In this document: positions 1 through 6,775 of the stretch, in pieces | Numbering within the stretch: the first letter of the stretch is position 1 | Layout: every line of letters starts with the position of its first letter | Assembly: GCA_030698645.1 (NCBI GenBank) | Contig: JAUYMV010000709.1 | Location: 1-19,757, forward strand | Length of the DNA stretch: 19,757 nucleotides | From: Mesorhizobium sp. | Lineage (GTDB): Bacteria > Pseudomonadota > Alphaproteobacteria > Rhizobiales > Rhizobiaceae | Direction: 5' to 3' | Position numbers and translations under genes: made by a program | The notes under the pieces: model-generated | Database searches by the model: none | Seen by the model: only the letters and a program-made list of their open reading frames with translations | Told to the model about the DNA's origin: nothing

Positions 1-510
1 GGCAAAGCCGACCGACTCCGCCCGGAACGGCGCGATGTTGAGGATCGATATGCCGCCCGCCTCGCGCACCGCGGTCAGCGCGGCGTCAACAGTATCGAGC
101 GGGATCTCCTGCTGCAGCAGGACATGATCGCCCGCGACGAATGACAGTTCGGCAAGCCTTGCGCGATCGACCGTGCCGTTGGCGCCAGGCACCACCGCGA
201 TCATGTTCTCGCCGTTTGCGTCGACCAGGATCAGCGCGGTGCCGGTCGGTTCGCTCGACTCGGCGACCAGCGACAATTCGACACCGCCATCGGTGAGCAG
301 TTCGAGCGCCTGTGGGGCAAATGCGTCGCGCCCGACGGCGCCGACCATGCGCACGGCGGACCCTGCCCGTCGCGCCGCCAGCGCCTGATTCGCCCCCTTG
401 CCGCCTGCCGCGGTTTGGAATCGGCTGCCAGGAACCGTCTCGCCGGGGGCCGGAAGCCGCTCTACGGCGGCGATGAGGTCGAGATTGATGGAGCCGATGA
501 CGGTGATCAA
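1..510 (-). CDS. rbsK: Ribokinase (PfkB family), 3' end outside window
   Basis: This gene encodes a ribokinase that phosphorylates D-ribose at O5 with ATP in the cytoplasm, feeding ribose into the pentose phosphate pathway. The visible 170 residues open with ITVIGSINLDLIAAVERLP, the usual ribokinase N-terminal strand and substrate aspartate, followed by the sugar-binding GGKGANQA at about residues 36-43. A stretch reading GTALILVDANGENMIAVVPGAN matches the family in two pieces. The catalytic DTxGAGD half lies beyond position 1, so the gene is truncated by the window, not broken. The start is taken as TTG at 510 because GGGAG stands 7 bases before it and no ATG gives a better N-terminus. It lies 79 bases downstream of the methyltransferase gene on the same strand, so cotranscription is possible. 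Family assignment is firm; ribose as exact substrate is inferred. Confidence 0.9.
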   Translation of the reverse strand, partial: MITVIGSINLDLIAAVERLPAPGETVPGSRFQTAAGGKGANQALAARRAGSAVRMVGAVGRDAFAPQALELLTDGGVELSLVAESSEPTGTALILVDANGENMIAVVPGANGTVDRARLAELSFVAGDHVLLQQEIPLDTVDAALTAVREAGGISILNIAPFRAESVGFA

Positions 511-589
511 GAACAGTCTCCCGCGTGAAGGTGCGGGACGCTAGCGATTTTGGCCGGACAAGGGAATACGAGCAGGCCCTGCCGTTTGG

Positions 590-1486
590 TTACCCGGCCG
601 CCGTCTGGCCGGCTTCCCAGCCGAGGATGGCGCGCTTGCGCGTCAGGCCCCAATGATAGCCGGTCAGCGCGCCGGATTTGCCGAGCGCGCGGTGGCAGGG
701 CACGACGAAGGAGATCGGGTTGGCGCCGATCGCCGCGCCGACGGCCCGGCTCGCCTTCGGCGCGCCGATCTGCCCGGCGATCGCCGAATAGGTACAGGCC
801 CTGCCCATCGGGATCTTCAAAAGCGCGTCCCACACGCGGAGCTGGAAATCGGTGCCGATCATGACGACGCGCAGCGGCTCCTCGGCGCGCCAGCGCGTCG
901 GGTCGAAGATGCGCACCGCATAGGGCGCCGTCGCCGCCATGTCCTCGACATAGGTCGCGTTCGGCCAGCGTCCCGACATGTCTGCGAAGGCGGCGCGCTC
1001 CTCGCCCGGATCGTTGAAGGAGAGCCCGGCGAGGCCCCTGTCGGTGACCATCACGAGCGCGCGGCCGAACGGCGAGATATGCCAGCCGTAGCGGATCGTC
1101 AGGCCGGCGCCGCGCGACTTGTAGTCGCCGGGCGACATCGCCTCGTGCGTGACGAACAGGTCGTGCAGCCGGCTCGGTCCCGACATGCCGACCTCGATGG
1201 AGGCTTCCAGCAGCGGCAGGCCGCCATCGAGCAGCTTGCGCGCATGGTCGAGCGTCACCGCCTGCAGGAAGGCCTTGGGCGACAGGCCGGCCCAGCGGGT
1301 GAACAGTTTCTGCAGGCCGATCGGCGTTTCGCCGACATCCGCGGCAAGCGCCTCCAGCGACGGCTGGTCGCGATAGTCGAGGCTGATCTTCTCGATCACG
1401 CGGCGGACTTTCTCGTAGTCCCCCGCGCCAGCGTCGCCAGCGAGCGGTGTGATGTCCTTCGCGAGAATTGCGGTCCGTGCGTTCAT
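590..1486 (-). CDS. AraC-HTH / O6-alkylguanine-DNA methyltransferase fusion (Ada-like, no N-terminal Ada domain)
   Basis: This 298-residue protein fuses an AraC-type helix-turn-helix (about residues 25-125) to a methylated-DNA-cysteine methyltransferase (about 130-290). The acceptor motif is PCHR with the acceptor Cys at residue 264, and the preceding GAPKASRAVGAAIGANPISF region carries the DNA-binding and Asn-hinge elements of the family. The enzyme removes O6-alkyl groups from guanine by irreversible transfer to its own cysteine. The zinc/phosphotriester-sensing domain of E. coli Ada, with its four cysteines, is absent: I see only two cysteines in the whole protein (231 and 264). It may therefore repair DNA while regulating by another cue, or no longer regulate by methylation. 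The start at 1486 has AAGGAGA 7 bases upstream, which rules out a longer reading to 1537. It is followed by the ribokinase gene. Confidence 0.92.
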   Translation of the reverse strand: MNARTAILAKDITPLAGDAGAGDYEKVRRVIEKISLDYRDQPSLEALAADVGETPIGLQKLFTRWAGLSPKAFLQAVTLDHARKLLDGGLPLLEASIEVGMSGPSRLHDLFVTHEAMSPGDYKSRGAGLTIRYGWHISPFGRALVMVTDRGLAGLSFNDPGEERAAFADMSGRWPNATYVEDMAATAPYAVRIFDPTRWRAEEPLRVVMIGTDFQLRVWDALLKIPMGRACTYSAIAGQIGAPKASRAVGAAIGANPISFVVPCHRALGKSGALTGYHWGLTRKRAILGWEAGQTAAG

Positions 1487-1559
1487 GGCGATGTCTCCTT
1501 GACCGCCAATATCGCGCTTGCGCCGCGCGTTTCCCACCCGATTCTTGCGCAGTCCGGAC

Positions 1560-2051
1560 CTACCCCGCTCTGGCGGTTGCGAGCGCCTGGCCGAACGCTG
1601 CCGCGAAGGTGTTACGGTCCTCCGGGTTCAGGAACGAGCCAATCGAGACCCGTTCGCCCTGTCCCTCGACGACCATCGCGGTGATGCCGATCTCGTCGTG
1701 CCGCGACACGGAGAAGCGCGCCCAGAACGGGTTGAAGCGGTGGGCGCGAACGCGCCCGGAGGGCGCATACTGGCGGATGTCGAGCGCCGTGCGCGAGACC
1801 GATACTTCCTCCCGGGCTCGCGCCGACCGGTAGTTGGCGCGGAACGCGAGATAGACCAGCAGCACGTCGAGCCCGAAGAAGCCGAACACCGGCCAGGCGC
1901 CCTGCGACAGGAAGATGACCCCGCTGACCGCCCAGCCGGCGAGCAAAGTCCCCATCAGAATTCGGAAGCCGGTGCGTCCGAGCGATCGGTGCGGCGTCAG
2001 GAGGGCGCGGAAGAATGGCTCGTCGGCCGCGGAGTGGTTTGTGTCGCTCAT
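1560..2051 (-). CDS. DUF2244 family membrane protein
   Basis: This 163-residue protein matches the DUF2244 family, conserved in alphaproteobacteria and without a known function. Two adjacent hydrophobic segments lie at about residues 29-70 (FRILMGTLLAGWAVSGVIFL and then WPVFGFFGLDVLLVYLAF), with short polar ends, so an inner-membrane hairpin with a cytoplasmic C-terminal domain is likely. The C-terminal part carries the family-typical pattern VSRTALDIRQYAPSGR and FNPFWARF, ending in a segment reading IGSFLNPEDRNTFAAAFGQAL. The start ATG at 2051 lies 22 bases from the divergent nth start, so the promoter of each gene must reach into the other. No strong Shine-Dalgarno is visible. Family call is made from recalled sequence pattern; function is unknown. 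Confidence 0.85.
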   Translation of the reverse strand: MSDTNHSAADEPFFRALLTPHRSLGRTGFRILMGTLLAGWAVSGVIFLSQGAWPVFGFFGLDVLLVYLAFRANYRSARAREEVSVSRTALDIRQYAPSGRVRAHRFNPFWARFSVSRHDEIGITAMVVEGQGERVSIGSFLNPEDRNTFAAAFGQALATARAG

Positions 2052-2073
2052 GGCGTCGAACTATACGAGGACC

Positions 2074-2847
2074 ATGGCGAATCTGAAGAGCAAAAACATC
2101 GCGCCGGGCAAGACTGCGGCGAAACGGCCCGCGCACTCGGCCTATTCGCCGGCTGAGGTGGCGGAGATCTTCCGCCGCTTCTCCGTGCAGCGGCCGGAAC
2201 CGAAGGGTGAACTCGAACACGTCAACGCCTTCACCCTGCTGGTCGCCGTCGTGCTGTCGGCGCAGGCCACCGATCTCGGCGTCAACAAGGCGACCCGCGC
2301 ACTCTTCGCTGCCGCCGATACCCCGCAGAAGATGCTGGCGCTGGGCGAGGCCAGGGTCGGCGACTACATCCGCACCATCGGCCTCTGGCGCAACAAGGCG
2401 AAGAACGTCATCGCGCTGTCCGAAGCCCTGATCCGCGACCATAACGGCGAGGTGCCGGACGAACGCGATCTGTTGACCAGGCTGCCGGGCGTCGGTCGCA
2501 AGACCGCCAACGTCGTGCTCAACATGGCGTTCGGCCAGCCGACGATGGCCGTCGACACGCATGTCTTCCGCATCGGCAACCGCATCGGGCTTGCCCCCGG
2601 CAAGACGCCGGAAGCGGTCGAGGACATCCTGGTCCGCATCATCCCGCGCGAATACATGCGCCACGCTCATCACTGGCTGATCCTGCATGGCCGCTATGTC
2701 TGCAAGGCGCGCAAGCCCGACTGCCCGGCCTGCGTCATCGCCGACATCTGCAAGGCTGCGGAAAAGACCACGTCCATTCCGGCGCCGCTCGTGGAAATCG
2801 CGGCGCTCGACGAGAGCGCCGTGCCGGATGCCACTCAGGCGCCGTAG
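2074..2847 (+). CDS. nth: Endonuclease III, DNA glycosylase/AP lyase
   Basis: Endonuclease III excises oxidised pyrimidines and cleaves the resulting abasic site, starting base-excision repair. The 257-residue product shows the helix-hairpin-helix LPGVGRKTANVVL with the catalytic lysine at about residue 143, the catalytic aspartate in VDTHVFR at about 161, and the [4Fe-4S] cluster pattern C-x6-C-x2-C-x5-C at residues 210, 217, 220 and 226. It has about 20 residues of basic N-terminal extension and a 30-residue tail compared with the E. coli enzyme, as is common in rhizobia. Two ATGs are possible (2050 and 2074). I chose 2074 because GAGG lies just before it and 2050 would overlap the divergent gene start, but the choice is uncertain. 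The 3' end overlaps the convergent DUF2214 gene by 13 bases. Confidence 0.95.
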   Translation: MANLKSKNIAPGKTAAKRPAHSAYSPAEVAEIFRRFSVQRPEPKGELEHVNAFTLLVAVVLSAQATDLGVNKATRALFAAADTPQKMLALGEARVGDYIRTIGLWRNKAKNVIALSEALIRDHNGEVPDERDLLTRLPGVGRKTANVVLNMAFGQPTMAVDTHVFRIGNRIGLAPGKTPEAVEDILVRIIPREYMRHAHHWLILHGRYVCKARKPDCPACVIADICKAAEKTTSIPAPLVEIAALDESAVPDATQAP

Positions 2848-3284
2848 CGCGCCATCACGGCGGCAAAGACAGGTATCAGCAGGAAGATGCCGGCCTCGGC
2901 GTGGATGAACCGCCGGACGGCGCGGATCTCCGCATCCGAAACTGCGTAGCCGGGATCGCTGGCCACGCTGCGGCGCCAGCGCATGAAGCGGATCGTCGGC
3001 GCGATCGAGAGCAGGCCGACAATCAGGAACGCGCCTATCTTGTGCCAGAACCAGACATTGTAGACATAGGCTTCCCAGCCCTTGATGCCCCATATGACGC
3101 GCGCGACGCCAATCGTGATCACGGCGACCGAAATCGCGCCGTAGACGGCGTCGAGGCGGATGACACGCAACAGCGTTTCGGTCGGCAGACCTGGCCTGAC
3201 CAGCACGAATTCGGTGGCGAGGATCGCCAGCAGCGTGAACACCAGCACATGGTGCAGCGAGGCGAGGACGAAATCGGCGAACAT
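2835..3284 (-). CDS. DUF2214 family inner-membrane protein
   Basis: This 149-residue protein is predominantly hydrophobic with four likely membrane segments (about residues 5-28, 45-66, 78-98 and 128-145). It resembles the DUF2214 family of predicted membrane proteins, whose function is not established. Histidines sit inside or at the edges of the helices (H11, H12, H81, H128), a pattern also seen in membrane proteins that bind heme or metal; that is only a suggestion. The start at ATG 3284 is preferred over a GTG at 3296 because GGAG stands 6 bases before the ATG. The gene runs against nth, their 3' ends overlapping by 13 bases, and lies 131 bases downstream of the CysZ-like gene on the same strand. 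Confidence 0.82.
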   Translation of the reverse strand: MFADFVLASLHHVLVFTLLAILATEFVLVRPGLPTETLLRVIRLDAVYGAISVAVITIGVARVIWGIKGWEAYVYNVWFWHKIGAFLIVGLLSIAPTIRFMRWRRSVASDPGYAVSDAEIRAVRRFIHAEAGIFLLIPVFAAVMARYGA

Positions 3285-3415
3285 GGCTGGCTCCACGATT
3301 GGCTTCGCGTCAGCCTACACCGGGCGAGGGGTTCGCGGGAAGGCGGCGGCCGGCGTGGTCAGTGCCAACCGCATACCGGCATCATGAAAGTCCGCATATC
3401 GCCTGAACGTCGGCG

Positions 3416-4129
3416 TCAGGCAGACGCCGCCGTATCCTGTTCGGTGACCGCCTTGTGCAGGTGCACCATCATCGCCGCGGCGAAAAGCGGCGTCAGCAGG
3501 TTGAGGAAGGGCACTGCGAGAAAGCCCGCGATGACGAGCCCGGCGAGAAAGACCGTCATGCCGTGCCGTTTCCGCAGCGCCTTGGCCTCGGCCTCGGAGC
3601 GGAAGCGCAGCGCCGCGAACTCGAAGAACTCGCGGCCGAGCAGATAGCCGTTGACCAGGAAAAAGGCGGCAATGTTGATGCCGGGGACGAACAGCAGCAC
3701 CAGCGCGACGAGGTTGCCGAGGATGACGACGCCGACGAACTTCAGCGCGAGCACGATCGCCTGCAGCGCGGGAAGGGCGCTGCCGGGCGGATCGAGCGGG
3801 TAGTCGGTGCGCTCGACGAGTTCGGCGATCTCGTCGAGGAACAGTCCGGCGACAAGCGCCGTGACCGGTGCGATGGCGAGTGCGAGGAGCAGCGCGAAGC
3901 CTATGCCGGCAACGATCGCGGCCACCAGGCCGAGCCAGCCGGCCCAGGCCGGCATGCCGGGCCAGAACGATTCGAGATAGGGCATCGCGAGGGCCGAAAA
4001 GATCTGCTGGAGACCGAACCAGAGTCCGACCAGGATCAGTAGCGTCAGACCGAGCGTCTTGAGGAAGACGCGGCGGAACTCCGCGCTGAACATGCGGCTG
4101 GCGGCCTTGCGTGCGGCTTCGATGATCAT
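3416..4129 (-). CDS. CysZ/EI24-like (sulfate transporter-like) membrane protein
   Basis: This 237-residue polytopic membrane protein matches the EI24/CysZ-like family (often annotated 'sulfate transporter family protein', formerly DUF540). Visible features are a short amphipathic N-terminus (MIIEAARKAASRMFSAEFRR), hydrophobic segments at about residues 24-45 and 58-90, a conserved middle reading LFLDEIAELVERTDYP, then a long hydrophobic region containing VLLFVPGINIAAFFLVNGYLLGREFFE in sequence, and a last pair near 195-225 ending in LLTPLFAAAMMVHL. E. coli CysZ moves sulfate into the cell for cysteine synthesis, but no cysteine genes lie nearby, so the substrate here is not supported by context. 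The start ATG at 4129 has GGAG about 10 bases upstream, and an upstream extension to 4402 would run into the divergent kinase gene. Confidence 0.82.
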   Translation of the reverse strand: MIIEAARKAASRMFSAEFRRVFLKTLGLTLLILVGLWFGLQQIFSALAMPYLESFWPGMPAWAGWLGLVAAIVAGIGFALLLALAIAPVTALVAGLFLDEIAELVERTDYPLDPPGSALPALQAIVLALKFVGVVILGNLVALVLLFVPGINIAAFFLVNGYLLGREFFEFAALRFRSEAEAKALRKRHGMTVFLAGLVIAGFLAVPFLNLLTPLFAAAMMVHLHKAVTEQDTAASA

Positions 4130-4283
4130 GGCGAACGGTCTCCGGTCCGGCTGGGATAGAGGCTGCGCCAACACGGCGCAAGCCGCCCGCGGCGGCGTGG
4201 CAGGCTTGCAAACACGGCCCGACGCGTTAAACCCGGCTCGAAGAGAGCGCCCGCAACCCGTCGGCGCGGATGTGGAATCTTTC

Positions 4284-5276
4284 ATGAGCCAGTACGACGT
4301 GCTTTGCATTGGCAACGCCATCGTGGACATCATCGCGCGCTGCGATGAAAAGTTCCTCGCCGACAACACCATCATCAAGGGCGCGATGAACCTGATCGAC
4401 ACCCAGCGGGCCGAACTGCTCTACAGCCGGATGGGGCCGGCGATCGAGGCGTCGGGCGGCAGCGCCGGCAATACGGCTGCCGGGGTCGCCAGCTTCGGTG
4501 GGCGCGCCGCCTTCTTCGGCAAGGTCTCGGACGATTATCTCGGCGGGGTCTACACCCATGACATCCGCGCTCACGGCGTCGCCTTCGACACCGCGCCGCT
4601 CACAGGCAATCCGCCGACGGCGCGCTCGATGATCTTCGTCACGCCCGACGGCGAGCGTTCGATGAACACCTATCTCGGCGCCTGCGTCGAACTCGGTCCT
4701 GACGATGTCGAGGAAGCCAAGGCCAAGGGCGCCAAGGTCACCTATTTCGAGGGCTATCTCTGGGACCCGCCGCTCGCCAAGGAGGCGATCCGGCTCACTG
4801 CCCGCCACGCGCATGCGGCCGGCCGGGAAGTCTCGATGACGCTGTCGGATTCCTTCTGCGTCGACCGCTATCGCGACGAATTCCTCGACCTGATGCGCTC
4901 CGGCACGGTCGACATCGTCTTCGCGAACGAGAGCGAGCTGAAGGCGCTCTACCAGACCTCGTCATTCGAGGCGGGGCTCGACCTGATCCGCAACGATTGC
5001 AAGCTGGCCATCGTGACGCGCTCGGAGCTTGGCTCGATCATCGTGCGCGGCGGCGAGACGGTCCAGGTCGATGCGATCGAGATCGCCGAACTGGTCGACA
5101 CCACGGGCGCCGGCGACCTCTATGCGGCGGGATTCCTGTTCGGCTACACGACCGGCCGCACCCTCGCGGAGTGCGGCAAGCTCGGCTCGCTCGCCGCCGG
5201 CCTCGTCATCCAGCAGATCGGCCCGCGTCCGCTCCAGAACCTGCGCCAGGCAGCCGAGCAGGCGGGCCTGCTCTAG
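4284..5276 (+). CDS. Adenosine kinase (PfkB family)
   Basis: This 330-residue PfkB-family kinase matches the rhizobial adenosine kinase group, which converts adenosine to AMP with ATP for purine salvage in the cytoplasm. It starts MSQYDVLCIGNAIVDIIARC, carries the family GGSAGNTAAG substrate-binding turn near residue 60, and ends with the ATP-site DTTGAGDLYAAGFLFG, in which the catalytic base is Asp278. Length is normal. The start at 4284 is the conserved MSQYD; the frame stays open upstream to 4059 but overlaps the divergent CysZ-like gene, so the longer form is rejected. The preceding ribosome site is weak (GGA in gtggaatctttc). It ends 3 bases before the stop of the convergent TRIC-like gene. 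The specific substrate is a family inference; PfkB membership is certain. Confidence 0.9.
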   Translation: MSQYDVLCIGNAIVDIIARCDEKFLADNTIIKGAMNLIDTQRAELLYSRMGPAIEASGGSAGNTAAGVASFGGRAAFFGKVSDDYLGGVYTHDIRAHGVAFDTAPLTGNPPTARSMIFVTPDGERSMNTYLGACVELGPDDVEEAKAKGAKVTYFEGYLWDPPLAKEAIRLTARHAHAAGREVSMTLSDSFCVDRYRDEFLDLMRSGTVDIVFANESELKALYQTSSFEAGLDLIRNDCKLAIVTRSELGSIIVRGGETVQVDAIEIAELVDTTGAGDLYAAGFLFGYTTGRTLAECGKLGSLAAGLVIQQIGPRPLQNLRQAAEQAGLL

Positions 5277-5279
5277 CCC

Positions 5280-5915
5280 TCACGGAATATCCTCTGGCCG
5301 CCGGCCGGGCCGCGAGCGATAGGGCGGAAAGGTCCAGCCATATTTCAGCGCGCCACCGCGCACGATGAAGGCGGCCGCGAAGGCGATCAGCGCTGCGGCG
5401 AGATCGGGCATCCCGGCGACGCTCAGTCCGGTGAACACAGCCGCTCCCGTCAATGCCGCGGTGACGTAGATTTCCGGCCGGAGCAGGACCGATGGCTCAC
5501 CCGCCAGCAGGTCGCGCAGGATGCCGCCGAAGGTTGCGGTCAGGATGCCGGTGACGATGGCGACGGTTGCCGACCCGGTCGCCGCCAGGCCCTTTGCCGC
5601 GCCAAGGACGCAATAGGCCGCCAGCCCGACGGCATCCAGCCAGAGCAGCAGTTTCCAGCGGCTTTCGATCAGATGCGCGGTGAAATAGACGAGCACCGCG
5701 ACGCCGGCGCAGACCATGATGTAGCCGGGATCGTTCACCCAGAAGACGGGCGTGGCGCCAAGGATCAGGTCGCGGAACGTGCCGCCGCCGATGCCGGTGA
5801 CGCTGGCCAGAAACAGGAAGCCGATGATGTCGAGTTGCTTGCGCGACGCGGCCAGCGCGCCGGTGGCCGCAAAGACGGCCACGCCGGCATAGTCGAAGGC
5901 GAGGATCGGGTTCAT
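5280..5915 (-). CDS. TRIC / UPF0126 family membrane protein (YicG-like)
   Basis: This 211-residue protein belongs to the TRIC (trimeric intracellular cation channel, formerly UPF0126) family of inner-membrane proteins. It is built from two homologous three-helix halves, each with the signature Gly-Gly-x-x-Arg-Asp: GIGGGTFRD near residues 41-49 and ATFGGILRD near 127-135, followed by a seventh hydrophobic segment (about 165-190). Prokaryotic relatives form trimeric monovalent cation channels; the physiological role in bacteria is unclear. The start ATG at 5915 has no strong Shine-Dalgarno. The gene is convergent with adenosine kinase (3-base gap) and lies downstream of grpE on the same strand, separated by a repeat-bearing spacer of 141 bases, which makes readthrough from grpE uncertain. 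Confidence 0.92.
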   Translation of the reverse strand: MNPILAFDYAGVAVFAATGALAASRKQLDIIGFLFLASVTGIGGGTFRDLILGATPVFWVNDPGYIMVCAGVAVLVYFTAHLIESRWKLLLWLDAVGLAAYCVLGAAKGLAATGSATVAIVTGILTATFGGILRDLLAGEPSVLLRPEIYVTAALTGAAVFTGLSVAGMPDLAAALIAFAAAFIVRGGALKYGWTFPPYRSRPGRRPEDIP

Positions 5916-5940
5916 GGAGGCGATGCCGGGCCAGAGGTAA

Positions 5941-6053
5941 ATGGTGAATGGTGAATGGTGAATTGGGAACGGTCAACAATTGGCTGAAAGACGAGGCTGT
6001 CGACCGCTTGACGGCTCAGCCCCGTCGAAGCGAGGTACCATTCACCATTCACC
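5941..6053. repeat. Inverted heptamer repeat (ATGGTGA units), 17-bp arms
   Basis: The left part, 5941-5961, is three tandem copies of ATGGTGA. The right part, 6037-6053, is the inverted form. Bases 5943-5959 are an exact 17-base reverse complement of 6037-6053, with 77 bases between them. In a transcript from grpE the right arm begins 3 bases after the stop codon, so the RNA could fold into a long-looped hairpin. It is not a standard intrinsic terminator (loop too long, no T-run). It resembles small dispersed intergenic repeats of rhizobia, but I cannot test copy number here. Confidence 0.75.
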
Positions 6054-6056
6054 GCC

Positions 6057-6692
6057 TCAGGCGTCCTTCTCCGCCTGCTCGTTGATCGGGCCGGGTTCGG
6101 CCGCCTGTGCCTCGGGCGCGGCGGTCTTGGGGCCTCCCTTGGCGACGCCGACCATGGCCGGCCGCAGCACGCGGTCGCCGATCCGGTAGCCCGCCTGCAT
6201 GACCTGCATCACCGTGCCGTTGGCGATGTCGGGATTGGGGATTTCGAACATCGCCTGATGGAAGTTCGGATCGAATTTCTCGCCGACCGGCTCGAGCTTC
6301 TTGACGCCGTGCCGCTCCAGCGCGGTCAGCATGGCGCGCTCGGTGATGTCGACGCCTTCGATCAGCGCCTTGAAGCCGGCGTCGCCGGAGGCCTTGGCCT
6401 CTTCCGGCACCGCCTCGAGGGCGCGCCGCAGATTGTCCGAGACGTTCAGCATGTCGCGCGCGAAATTGGTCACCGCATAGGTGCGCGCGTCGACCACATC
6501 GCGCGCCGTGCGGCGGCGCAGGTTTTCCATCTCCGCGGCGAGCCGAAGCGCCTTGTCCTTCAGTTCCTCGTTTTCCTTGACGAGCCGCATGAAGGCTTCG
6601 TAGTCGGCGGTTGCGTTGGTTTCGGCCTCCGAGCCGGCGACATCGGCGCCGTACTGGTCTTCCGCATGTTCATTGTTCGGCTGATCGCTCAT
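6057..6692 (-). CDS. grpE: GrpE, nucleotide-exchange factor for DnaK
   Basis: GrpE releases ADP from DnaK and acts as a thermosensor for the DnaK-DnaJ chaperone cycle in the cytoplasm. The 211-residue product has a disordered acidic N-terminus (1-33), a long coiled coil (about 34-75, with [20 protein letters not shown]), a helical-bundle segment (76-125) and the beta-wing domain, including [15 protein letters not shown] and [15 protein letters not shown]. The start ATG at 6692 is preceded by AGGA at 8 bases. It lies 80 bases downstream of hrcA on the same strand, the usual heat-shock arrangement in alphaproteobacteria, so it is probably cotranscribed. The C-terminal tail (about 195-211) is low-complexity and acidic. 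Confidence 0.98.
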   Translation of the reverse strand: MSDQPNNEHAEDQYGADVAGSEAETNATADYEAFMRLVKENEELKDKALRLAAEMENLRRRTARDVVDARTYAVTNFARDMLNVSDNLRRALEAVPEEAKASGDAGFKALIEGVDITERAMLTALERHGVKKLEPVGEKFDPNFHQAMFEIPNPDIANGTVMQVMQAGYRIGDRVLRPAMVGVAKGGPKTAAPEAQAAEPGPINEQAEKDA

Positions 6693-6741
6693 CGCGTCTA
6701 TCCTGCTTCAATTGTCCGTGAGTTGCGCCGGATATCGATGC

Positions 6742-6775
6742 TGAGCCCTCAAAAATCAAGGGGTAATGGCGCTCA
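6742..6775 (-). other. Possible weak hairpin in the hrcA-grpE intercistronic region
   Basis: Read on the minus strand, TGAGC (which contains the hrcA TGA stop) pairs with GCTCA 24 bases on, and inside it CCTT pairs with GAGG around a GATTTTT loop. It could be an RNA processing or stability element between hrcA and grpE. The inner stem is short and the bulge large, so support is weak. Confidence 0.25.

Noticed and set aside
653..1684. A plus-strand open frame over the methyltransferase gene
   Set aside because: The minus strand carries the PCHR methyltransferase; the plus frame is an Arg/Ala-rich shadow.
1612..3093. A 493-codon minus-strand open frame across nth and DUF2244
   Set aside because: It runs antisense to nth and out of frame with DUF2244. 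Composition is shadow-like, with no motifs.
3401..3421. GCCTGA/TCAGGC hairpin at the end of the CysZ-like gene
   Set aside because: The 6-base stem overlaps the stop codon, has a 9-base loop and no T-run; it is expected by chance in such DNA.
4206..4231. TTGCAA ... GTTAAA as a promoter for adenosine kinase
   Set aside because: The spacer is only 14 bases and the -10 match is poor.
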